Assembly (NCBI GenBank): GCA_028455995.1
Contig: JABELC010000011.1
Location: 806,001-870,000 of the forward strand
DNA: 64,000 nucleotides
Source: Scleromitrula shiraiana
Taxonomy: Eukaryota; Ascomycota; Leotiomycetes; Helotiales; Sclerotiniaceae
Direction: 5' to 3'
Numbering within the stretch: position 1 is the first letter of the stretch; each line of letters starts with the position of its first letter. The notes below the pieces were generated by a model. It did not search any database, was not told the origin of the DNA, and saw nothing but the letters and a program-made list of their open reading frames with translations. The translations under genes were made by a program, and so were the position numbers. Positions 54,974-64,000 of this stretch are shown here, piece after piece.

Positions 54974-57888
54974 TTAACGCCTTGCGAAGCAGCACATAAT
55001 TCCAGATTTACCCAAAAACCAACAACATCCAATGAATCTAACAAGTGCTAAGAAAGCAGTTGCGTAAAGCAAAGTTGTGAAGTACTTCGCTCTTCGTGAG
55101 GAAGCGGTATTCTACGACAAAGGTTAGTAGCTATTCTAGTGCGTAAAATCAGGGGGGCACTTACTCCGAATCCAAAATTATCAACACTATCACTCGAGAT
55201 GGCAACGGCCAAAAGAGCGTTAGAGAAAACCCACGAGATCAAAAGCTTTGTTCTGAAAGATTTGTAGGAATCTTCCAAACTCTTACTTTCATCCTCAACA
55301 ACTGGAACAAAAGGTGCTAAAGCACGCTTGACTGTTGCCTCAAATTGACTATCAATATCTTCTTGTGGCCTATCGATCTCCTCAATGACTGCTGCTTTTC
55401 CGTCAACCTTTGTAGTCTGCGCCGAAGGGAGAGCGTCTGCTTTGTCAGATCCTTTGGTACCCCAAGAAACATCGTGCCAATTGCTGAAAGCGTACACCAT
55501 GAGAATGTTGATGTAAGAGGACATCAGTAGCAAGTATTGTCCGAACGAGGTAAACATGTGCCATGGATCGAGATACATGAAAGATGCCACGAAGTAGAGT
55601 CCAAAAGTAGCAGCCAAAGCAAGAATAATGATACCCGCACCGGAACTCGATGAGCTTCCAAAGAAACTCTCGAAGAAATCTTTTGCGTTAGAAGTATCAA
55701 GATTGGTTCCTCCAGAAAATGCGCGGACGACCAAATATATAGACAGGACGATGACATAAGCGTTGATAACACCAAAAACGATGAATGAGATAATGTACGT
55801 GACTTTTGATCCCTTAGGTCTGTTTCCGAGCGCCAAAATGAACTGGACGAGCAAGAATGCGAGGTAGAGGTACTTCAAGATCGTGTTGATGATAGGAGTA
55901 GCAGTGTCACCGAAAGGCCAACCGTGATGTATCGAAGTAGTCTCAGTAGCAGCAGTAGGAGTGCCGACAAGATCCATAATGACAGTTGTAGTAAGCCAGA
56001 AAGATGCCAACATGAACCAAGCTAAGAGGTTAGAGAACACGTTATATAAAAATTGGAGATGCAAGAAGAACATTCGAACAAGGTTGTGTCCACTCTTGTA
56101 CATTCTGCCGAAATGCATCATGGAATACATTCCTGCTGCGAAAGAACCGTTCAACCATCTTCTACGTTGTCCAATAAATTCTGCAGCTCCTTCGGGAACA
56201 TCAGTCTCTCCTTTGGCTGCCTTGATATAAGTCAAATGCCATTTACTACCAGCCTTGGCCACAAGCTCAAAACAGAGAATTCTGTCCTCAGCCAAGAACA
56301 TGTTTTTCTTGAAAATGTTCATTCCCTCGATACCCTTCTTTCCAAGAATCTTGGACAAGGTGTGATCTCCGTGGAAATATTGCTCGAGCGGACGACCCAT
56401 AATAGCTCTGAATCGATAAGCCGAGAAAGCACCAGGCAACACACTGACGTATCCGAAAGAACTCTCAAGTGGTTTATCCAGAATATTACTGATCTTATAC
56501 TCGAAGTTTTGACCAGCAACGAGTGGATTTAGAAGCTTTTTGCCTCCCTTCTATATTGGGGGTTAGTAAGTTATTTTCAAGCGTTGTTGATAGAAAGGAG
56601 GGGGGCAATGGTAATACGAACCCCTAACATAGCGTGAATCTCACCACAAGCACCACCCAAATCTTTGTCGTTATAGAAACCTTCCCACAAAGCCAACAAT
56701 GATTTTGGTCCTGGTTTAGTACCAGCATCGAGAAGAATACAAACTTCAGGATTTAGGAGACGACCAAATGCATTGAATAGCCATCTGTGAGAGTTAATCT
56801 TCTTGGTGTTCTTCTGCTTCAAACAGAACATCATCTGAACCGGGGGAAGTGTGTTAGAGCTGTCATCGGTAGGTCGGATCAATTGCTGACTAGCAGTGAC
56901 CGAAAGTTGTGTTGTATATTCGAAGACGTGAGCAACGGTCTCTTTTCCATCGACATCTTTCTTCATGACACCATCTTGGTAGATACCAATCGTTGCGAGA
57001 ATATCGAGAGTGTCTTTGTCACAAGGATCGATACCATCGAAAACCAAGCAGACCACAATTTTTTGCCAAGCTGGTCCACCGACATTCCAGAAATCGGATT
57101 TCTTGAGGTTGACGATGTCGCGAATATTTTGCATAACACCGTGCAATGTGCGTGCAGTCAACTGTTTGTCTTCGTTGTAATAAGTGATTGCAATAAGAAG
57201 CTCGGTATGACGATTGTACATGGCTGGACGTAGATTATAACCATTCTTTAAGGTAAATTCGTCAGGATCGCAGGTTGCTGCAGTATAACGCATATGTGTA
57301 AACTCTTCACTGCCACCTTCAAGATCATTTCTGTATTTTTGTTGGATTGCATTTTTGATGGCACTTGGTACTGGATGGTCAACACTCAAAACGCTGCCTT
57401 GTACAAGCTTGACCTTTCTGGTTGCGTAACGCTTGAGTCCACCAGATTGAGGAGCTTGTCGTTGTCGCCAGGCCTCAGTTGAGCTTGTCTCTGATCTTTG
57501 AAATGGAGAATTTCCACGATATGGAGTATCTTCTAACTGTTCATTATATGGAGCTGAATTACCATATTCGCTGGTGTATGGTTGAGGATCCGTCGCATAG
57601 GTTTCTGTTAGACTGTACGCAGAGACAGGTCTAACTGGAGGAGTGTTGGCTCGAAGACCGCCTTGAGATTCGTAAGGGCTATTAAATTGACCACCACCAT
57701 GTCCAGAGTCGAGTAAAGGTAAAGCACCTTCTTCTTCGTCTTGAGGATGACCGTACTAAATTATTACAGTCAGAAAATGTAATCTTCAATCTGCGGATAG
57801 CGAAAATTCAAATTTAACTTACGGTGCCTCCCGGTGGTAGGTCTTGGAGCTTATGCTCATCATAACCTCCGTTGCCAGAATACGCCAT
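54974..57888 (-). CDS. Chitin synthase, class III
   Basis: Processive GT2 enzyme polymerising GlcNAc from UDP-GlcNAc at the plasma membrane of hyphal tips. Exons 57888-57823, 57755-56622, 56550-55165 and 55111-54974 give 907 residues. The N-terminus MAYSGNGGYDEHKLQDLPPG and SVLSVDHPVPSAI resemble Neurospora chs-1 (class III). Catalytic motifs: LLDAGTKPGP, HGDHTLS, AEDRILCFEL (EDR at 488-490), and EFIGQRRRWLNGSF (QRRRW at 528-532). About seven membrane spans follow, then WHDVSWGTKGSDKADALPS and, after the last intron, RFIGCCWFLGKSGIMCCFARR. The middle intron has an unusual GTTCGT donor, required to give HAMLG/KGGKKLLNP. The last exon restores the conserved CCFARR end that an unspliced reading would miss. 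A long TTA microsatellite lies about 570 bases upstream of the start. Confidence 0.96.
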
Positions 57889-58498
57889 GATGGGTGTAAA
57901 CAATCAATAAATCTTTTAAATTTAGTGTTGATATCAAGATGGCAAGAAATGTAGACAATAAATGGGTTTATGATATCAACAGAATATCTAATAGATATCT
58001 TATCGATGATCTTTGATAAAATGAAGGAAGAGGAATGTTCTTGTTGGTATTGATCAAGATTTGAACCTTTCTTGATACCAAAAAAAAAAGGGACGGGGTG
58101 TTCAAATCAAATCATTCGGGATTAACCTTTCTTCCCAAAATAGGTAGTGAATGACCCTAGAATGACCCTAACTTTGAAAGGAGATATGATATCCCGTCGT
58201 TAGTGATTCCCAAAATACCTACTATAAGGGTACAGTAGTTCAAATTTGGGGAAAAATGAAATGAAGATATATTTCAAAAGAGGAGAAGAGGGTTTAGACT
58301 CAAGAGAGGTTTGAATGAAATTGAATTTGAATGATTGAAATGTATTTCGTTAAAAGACCCTTTCGTATTAATAAAAGTGGTGGGAAAGGTTTAGAAAAAA
58401 ATTGACCCTGTTTCATTTGGGAAAAGTTGAAGACTTTTAAAAAAGGAGCTGTGAGAGATTATTGTTATTATTATTATTATTATTATTACTATTATTAC

Positions 58499-58552
<54 letters not shown>

Positions 58553-59937
58553 CCTAGGGCCCTGGGGGAAATGGATGGATATGGATGGTGGGCACAATCC
58601 AAAAAAAAAATAAAAAAAATAAAAATAAAAAATAAAATAGGAGGGAATTTCTTATTAACTTTTTATTGTGCCCCCTACCTCTGTTTTTTCCCCTTTCTCT
58701 TTGTTGTTAAATATGTTATTAGTTATACTTATTAGACGTACTTCGTATGCCCAAGTGGTTTTCTCCGCTATTTTCAAATCCTGTGTGTTTTTCTTGTGTA
58801 CCGTGGATTCATGGAGGCTTTGCTTTTTTGCTTTTTACATTGCTTTGGCCGAGGTTTTACGAGATGGCGAGACGGCGAAGTGCAACAATCTTTGTACTGT
58901 ATGTAGGCAGTACTGCGCCTCATTATTGCTTGCATTTATAGACAACAACATATGATACAAATACTTCAATACGGACCGGATACTGTTAAATACCTAGTAG
59001 GTAGATGGAGAACTTTCTATAATACTTCTCTACAACTGTTAGATGATTATATTTCTGACATCCTAGGTATGTAGGTAGTATGTAAGCCCTTCTTCATAGC
59101 TACATATACTTACCTACTTATTAGGTATACATACTATGAGACTATGTAGTCAACATGTACTTATTACTACTATACTTTTACTCCCTATTTTAGGATCCAA
59201 GATCTTCAAAGTTCATCTGCATTTAGCCAGTTGCCTACTCGGGATCTTCTTCGTGATACCTTCATCCCTGTTAAAGAAATTCCTAGTCTTATGTATATCG
59301 ATTTGACAGCCAAATAATTGGTCGTCATTACGCTTCGGTTTCAGCCCATGAAACGTGGGATCAACAAAAAAGTATAAGTAGTGCGAGGTAAAGTACCTTT
59401 AGTGTATATCAATAACCTTGGAATAATATGATACAATATCAAGAACTATTCTGATAGGAAGACATTAGCAAAATTTGTTACACATAAAACCTTATAATTC
59501 TGTAATGTACTTCATCTTGCCTTGCATATTATCAAAATATAAAACTTGTCGTTCATTCCTATCCAAAGAAAAGACGTTGAGAAAGTCTGACAAAGTTACG
59601 GAACGTAACTTTGTTCAGCGCTACTGCGGCTAATACATTAGATCGGATCTTCCCCCCCCCCCCTATAAATAGATTTTTGCTTGGGATCTAATAAAGTTGG
59701 GATGGGGAAAGAAGATTGGACCGGCCAAGGAAGCATGAAGTTCTAATAAGAATGAGGAATAAAAGTCAACACTTCCCGAACTTTTTTCTACTTTTCTACC
59801 GAAGAGATCTTAGCTACATCTACTCCCTCTTAAGGAATCGAAGTCCTAATAAATGTTTCTAGATGTATTAGAATGGAACAGACATCAAATTATTATGATC
59901 TTTGACTTATAAGTCACAAATGGACAAGAGCTAGATC
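57889..59937. other. Chitin synthase promoter region and AT-rich spacer
   Basis: No gene. Includes the (TTA)n microsatellite at 58459-58550 and several CCTAGGTA/TAGGTAGG-type elements around 58990-59130. A C/G pair of homopolymers occurs near 59650-59663. Confidence 0.6.
58459..58550. repeat. (TTA)n microsatellite, about 90 bp
   Basis: Roughly thirty TTA/ATT units, with two ACT interruptions near the left end, so the right part is the younger, longer pure run. It lies in the upstream region of the chitin synthase gene. Confidence 0.9.
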
Positions 59938-60530
59938 AACAATATATCGGTCTGAGCATGATGAATGGGGATGGAGCATGAGGTGTTCGTTCATCTGTAG
60001 ATATAAGCAACTCAAAGACTGTTTCGTTGGTCGAATAGTATGTTGACAGCGAATACTGATTCAGGGGTTGAAGTCTTACATAATCGTTAGGGCGGTGTCC
60101 ATGATGGAAAGATACCCGAGGAACAACGCCCAGAACCATCCCTGGGACATCGATGGATATCGAAAAGGTATCGCTGACGAGCACATCGTGAAGAATACCT
60201 AGGTAGATACTTATGTATTCCTACAGCTCTACGTAAATCGAAGTTACCATCTTATGATTCCCCCTCCCCGCGATAACAGCAAGCCATTCCAAACTAGAGA
60301 AGTTTTGCATGTCAATCCCACCAGCAATTACCATGAGGTTCTGTCGAAGCGAATACGGAGACAGAGTTTTGATTTCGTCGGAACTACGCTCGAAACACCA
60401 TCCATCAGTGCACTGCATACATGACTCCGTTGAAAATGTCTGATGTTGAGTGCCGGCATTCATGAGTGTTATTTTGTTTGCCAAGTGTACCCTGGGTATA
60501 ATCAGTTCGGTACCTGGGTGTTAAAGAATT
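59938..60530 (-). CDS. Doubtful small gene or relic of unknown family
   Basis: Two neighbouring minus frames look protein-like. The upstream one (60520-60221) reads ELIIPRVHLANKITLMNAGT, then CMQCTDGWCFERSSDEIKTL and GGIDMQNFSSLEWLAVIAGR. The downstream one (60190-59936) reads SISIDVPGMVLGVVPRVSFH and DYVRLQPLNQYSLSTYYSTN. I recognise no family. No splice pair joining them is fully satisfactory: the best donors (before GTAACTTCG or GTAGAGCT) are in a phase that mismatches the TACCTAG acceptor. There is no convincing ATG exon upstream. It is either a gene with exons I cannot place or a decayed copy. Confidence 0.28.
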
Positions 60531-62131
60531 GCGCTCAAGCAAAGGAGTGTTGTAAGTGTGTTCTATTTAGGGAGCTAAAAGATACATAGACTGGCGTAAC
60601 TGGTCAAGCAAACCTGTCAATTATATATACATACAAGTAGGTACACTGGTACGTAGGTAGATAGTTTGGACAGACGCCTCAAAAGTCAAACGTGATGGTT
60701 CTACGAGTTTTGTGGGTTTTGGATGGATGGGTGTAGATTGTAACGTGGTACCCGTGGACCTAATTGACTCTCACGGTGGCTCAGTGCAGTGACAAGAAAG
60801 AAAGATCTTTCGTTGTGTACCTCCAGCTATCTATCTCTGATACTAACATGTTACTTACACGATACATATGATGAAGTATCCTCCTAATATTTGTTCATTC
60901 CTTCGTTCTAGAAATCCTTATTGTTTCTAGATATTTATTCCTACTTGTGTATGCATTTGCACTGTACTCGAGTATACGTGGGGATGATTGTACATAAATT
61001 GAGCGGATAAATTGGATATCATCAAAAACCTAGTAGTTGTGGAAATATGTATCTTCGCCTGAATTTTGATTTGCCAATTTGAATGATTACCCCGTCGATT
61101 TGTATAATATTGGAGATTGGGTCTCCTCTTTTTGACAATGTTCCTTGAACCTCTAACTTTTGGAAGTGATCGAGCCCAGTCGATGTTGATAGAAAAACTG
61201 TAGAACCTTGTCCCAAATCGAAAAAAAAAAAAAAAAAAAACAATAGTTGGAATAACCCCAAGTAATTTATTATTACCCAAGTACTATACAGACCTGACAG
61301 CTGACAGGGCGTTCAATAAACCATAAACCCAACACTGACCCATTATTACTTTCTTCCTCCCACTAATCACACCTATCCCAAAAGTAAATTAAACTTATTA
61401 TTATTATTATTATTATTATTACTTTCCTCGCCCCCAACTAACCAACTTGAATCTATGGTTGTCCAGATGTTCAAGAAAGATTGATCTCCATCAATACACA
61501 TCAATTCATCTTAGAACTTAAACCTTTCCTTCATTCATCGCAACCACATAAAATTTGATCATCAATACTTTTATTATACTCGTTAAGACCTTCACAATTG
61601 GGAATTCATCGTCGGTCTAGATCTAAAGTTTATCTACATAGTATCTACATAGTATCTATCTATCTATCTATCTATCTATCAATTAATCAATCTATCTATC
61701 ATGTCAATGTAGTCGAGAAATCAATTCTCGATTTTGATCACAATTATCTAGAGCTCGTTCTCTCATCACACTCGTTAAAGTACGCTTCTGCTTCTCCTCA
61801 TTTTACTTTTTGCGACCGTTCGATCCCTCCTTCACGCCACGGCAACACTAATCATTCTTCAATTACAGACCTCATATTTCATTTTTATTTACGATTTTAT
61901 TTCTTCTTCGATTTCGTAAGTCATATTGACTTGCATTTTTATTTTATTTTAACGATAACTTGCCTCTGTCGAGCCCGGTCTCCTCAATCATCTTACCTCA
62001 CGATCTTTCATATATCTAGGCGGACTTTTTCACCACTTCACATCGATTTTCGAATTTAAAAAGATACAACACAACCGGATTGTTGCAATTGATTCGATAA
62101 CAATAATCATTTATTATAAATACTAAAGAAT
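60531..62131. other. Intergenic region upstream of OPY2
   Basis: No gene. Contains an A tract (61218-61240), (TTA)n (61396-61420), CTAT repeats (61650-61680) and a T/C-rich leader leading into OPY2. Confidence 0.6.
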
Positions 62132-63377
62132 ATGTCGCTATCCGTGGAGGGTGGGTGAAAGTTCCCTTGTAAGGTAAACATCGATTGCTAATTGCTTTGT
62201 AGCATCCTTCCACTCTCTATTTCGACGATGCGTTGAATGTACTTCAGAGGCTCCAGCATGTCCAACATGTGCTGCTAATGAGATTTGTTCGCTGGTACCA
62301 CCAACTTGTAATGAATGTCAAAAGACAACCTGTGTAGCCTCTTCAGCGGCACCATCGGCAACAATCAGTTCATCTTCGTCGTCATCAAGTTCTCCTAATG
62401 TGGGTGCTATTGCGGGTGGAGTTATTGGAGGAGTGTTAGCTATTGCGGCTGTGACGTATTTGGTCTGGAGATTCTGTATCAAAACAAAACGGCAACAATA
62501 CGAACAGGAAGATTGGACGGAAGGCCAAGATCAAACTGCTGCAGAGAAAGATTTCGCGATGCGACGGGATGCCAGGGCCTCCACACATACTGTCGGCTCA
62601 ATTGCATCCACAGTCCTTACCCGGGCCTCCAATATCATCCAAATTGCATACATACCTGGTGTTACGAACAGATCAACTCCATCGACACCTGGTCTACTCG
62701 TCCCGCCAGTGCCTCCGATTCCAATCGCTTTATCAAACGCAAATGGTTCCACTCCGAGATACGAGCAAGAGCATTTCTTCATGCCAGGGGACCTTCGCGA
62801 CTCAACATACAGTGGTATTAGCGAACGAAACTCGTATGCAAGGAATAGTGTTGCATCTACCATATATGGAAAACAAGTCATCGTATCACAAGTACCAGCA
62901 CAGACAGTTATTCGAGGAAAGGCCGCAGTCGTCAGTGTTAACAAGCCGGGAACGAGTAGCGGCGAATCTACTCCTCCTGTACCATCGGTCGATTTTGATA
63001 AATACGCAATGAATCCTCCAAGTCCGGCATTTTCTGTGGGCAGTACGTTCTTGAATGCTGCCAGCGCCGCCACAATTACTAAACCTCAGGTTGTTCGGGT
63101 AGACTCCAGCAACGTCACAAAGAGAAAGTCTGTTGTCCCCTCGGAAAGCAATACTACAGCAGCAGAAGCAGTGGTCCGATCTCAGTCACCAGCAGCTCCT
63201 CGAAACTCCAACTCGATTACTACAATCGAAGAAGGTACTCCCGAAGTACCTCAAGGTCCTTTCAGTGATCCACCAGAAGCAGACCGAATATCACATTCCA
63301 GCCTATCGGCCGTGATTCCCGCAAATAAGGCACAGGGGGGAGATGTTTTCTCAGACAAGCATGAAGTTGAGGAATAG
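62132..63377 (+). CDS. OPY2: OPY2-like membrane anchor of the HOG/MAPK pathway
   Basis: Single-pass plasma-membrane protein. In yeast Opy2 recruits Ste50/Ste11 to the membrane for osmosensing, invasive growth and pheromone signalling. Exons 62132-62150 and 62203-63377 give 397 residues. The short extracellular N-terminus holds the Cys-rich Opy2 motif: RRCVECTSEAPACPTCAANE, then ICSLVPPTCNECQKTTC, with eight or more Cys in CxxC-type spacing. A Ser stretch and one transmembrane helix (about 73-95, VGAIAGGVIGGVLAIAAVTY) follow. The cytosolic tail is Ser/Thr/Pro-rich with PPVPPIPIA and TPPVPS, plausible SH3/Ste50 contact and phosphorylation sites. No signal peptide is needed in this family. The first exon, MSLSVE, is inferred from a GTGGGT donor and TTTGTAG acceptor, and is less certain than the rest. 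Confidence 0.87.
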
Positions 63378-64000
63378 AGAACCATCCATGATATTTTGGA
63401 TACTCTTTCTCCTCTTTGAATGCAATCTTTGATATACATTTCCGTCTGGTCACGGCTTGTTCACATTTCTTTTCCATCTCATATTTCGAGCGATTCTTGG
63501 GGTATTACATCCCTGATAGGGTTTAGGTTGGGGTTTCTAGGGGCTTTTTATGATTGGCAATGATATTCTCTGGTTATATGGATACCTTGACAGTACTTCT
63601 ACCTTACTTTTTATTTGAAAATAGAAAAATGTTAAAATGATTCAACTATGTTACTGGGGAGTAAAGCCCGCCCAGCTCAGCATTCATTTGTTTGATTCCG
63701 AGATGCCAACATTGAGAATTTCCAATCATTAACCATAATCATGATCTTGATATCGTCGCAAATATATTATATTATTCTATCTTGTATCCCAACCTCAAAC
63801 ATATAAGAAATAGACAGACGAAGACGATCTCTCCCAACACTAAGTTCTAGATAGACCCTTTCCGTATCTCCCACTCGGAGTAGGAGAATTTATTTCATTT
63901 ATTTCCTTTATTTCCTTTCGCTCAGAATTAGCGCCGGGGGGGGGGGGGGGTTACAATAGTTTGGTTTTTTAAGTCATCAGTTCTCTTAAATATTGTAGAA
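63378..64000. other. OPY2 3' flank
   Basis: No gene seen up to the window edge. A 14-base G tract lies at about 63937-63950, next to repeated TTATTTC(A/C)TTT units. Confidence 0.6.

Noticed and set aside
58427..58735. 102-codon + frame with a poly-Tyr run
   Set aside because: It is the TTA microsatellite read in one frame.
1..64000. Repeat-induced point mutation or transposon remnants
   Set aside because: I found no transposase or reverse transcriptase frames, long terminal repeats or strongly CpA-depleted blocks by eye.

Overview
This window reads as the nuclear genome of a filamentous ascomycete. Every multi-exon gene uses short GT-AG introns (mostly 48-75 nt), and the gene set includes a class III chitin synthase with the fungal AYS...CCFARR architecture, OPY2, eIF3j/HCR1, MPH1, ACR3 and UNC93-like transporters. 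Intergenic DNA is AT-rich and full of microsatellites. Protein style and the AT-rich spacers fit Leotiomycetes of the Botrytis/Sclerotinia type, but that placement is inference. Eighteen protein genes and one tRNA are well supported; three more coding candidates are weak.

Layout. 0-13.9 kb: enolase (+), eIF3j (+), a four-exon hot-dog thioesterase (-), a BAR-PH-ArfGAP protein (+) and a C2-domain protein (+). 15.3-24.9 kb: ACR3 arsenite exporter (+) convergent with the MPH1/FANCM helicase (-), then an UNC93-like MFS protein (-). 26.5-32.5 kb: a homeobox plus C2H2 regulator (+), an OTU deubiquitinase (+), a thiol methyltransferase (-) and an SDR (+), the last two divergent from a shared 395-bp promoter. 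32.5-49 kb: two gene-poor blocks of about 5-6 kb, rich in simple repeats, flanking one very large disordered protein gene; the second block holds tRNA-Val(AAC) and an unusual 75-bp tandem array. 49-58 kb: five-gene minus-strand run: PLP-dependent threonine/serine dehydratase-like enzyme, ketol-acid reductoisomerase (ILV5), NEDD8-conjugating enzyme UBC12 and class III chitin synthase. 58-64 kb: a 4-kb spacer with one doubtful gene, then OPY2.

The genes are mostly housekeeping and signalling: glycolysis, translation initiation, vesicle traffic, DNA repair, branched-chain amino acid synthesis, neddylation, cell wall and HOG/MAPK signalling. No single cluster unites them; the only pathway-linked neighbours are the dehydratase and ILV5.

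The observation I would check first is compositional. At about ten places the + strand switches abruptly from C-rich to G-rich, always in that order whichever strand the gene lies on. This is a reverse-complement-symmetric signature, so it cannot be explained by transcription direction or codon choice alone. The second is the degenerate ~75-bp tandem array at 46.5-47.0 kb, which no standard feature class explains.
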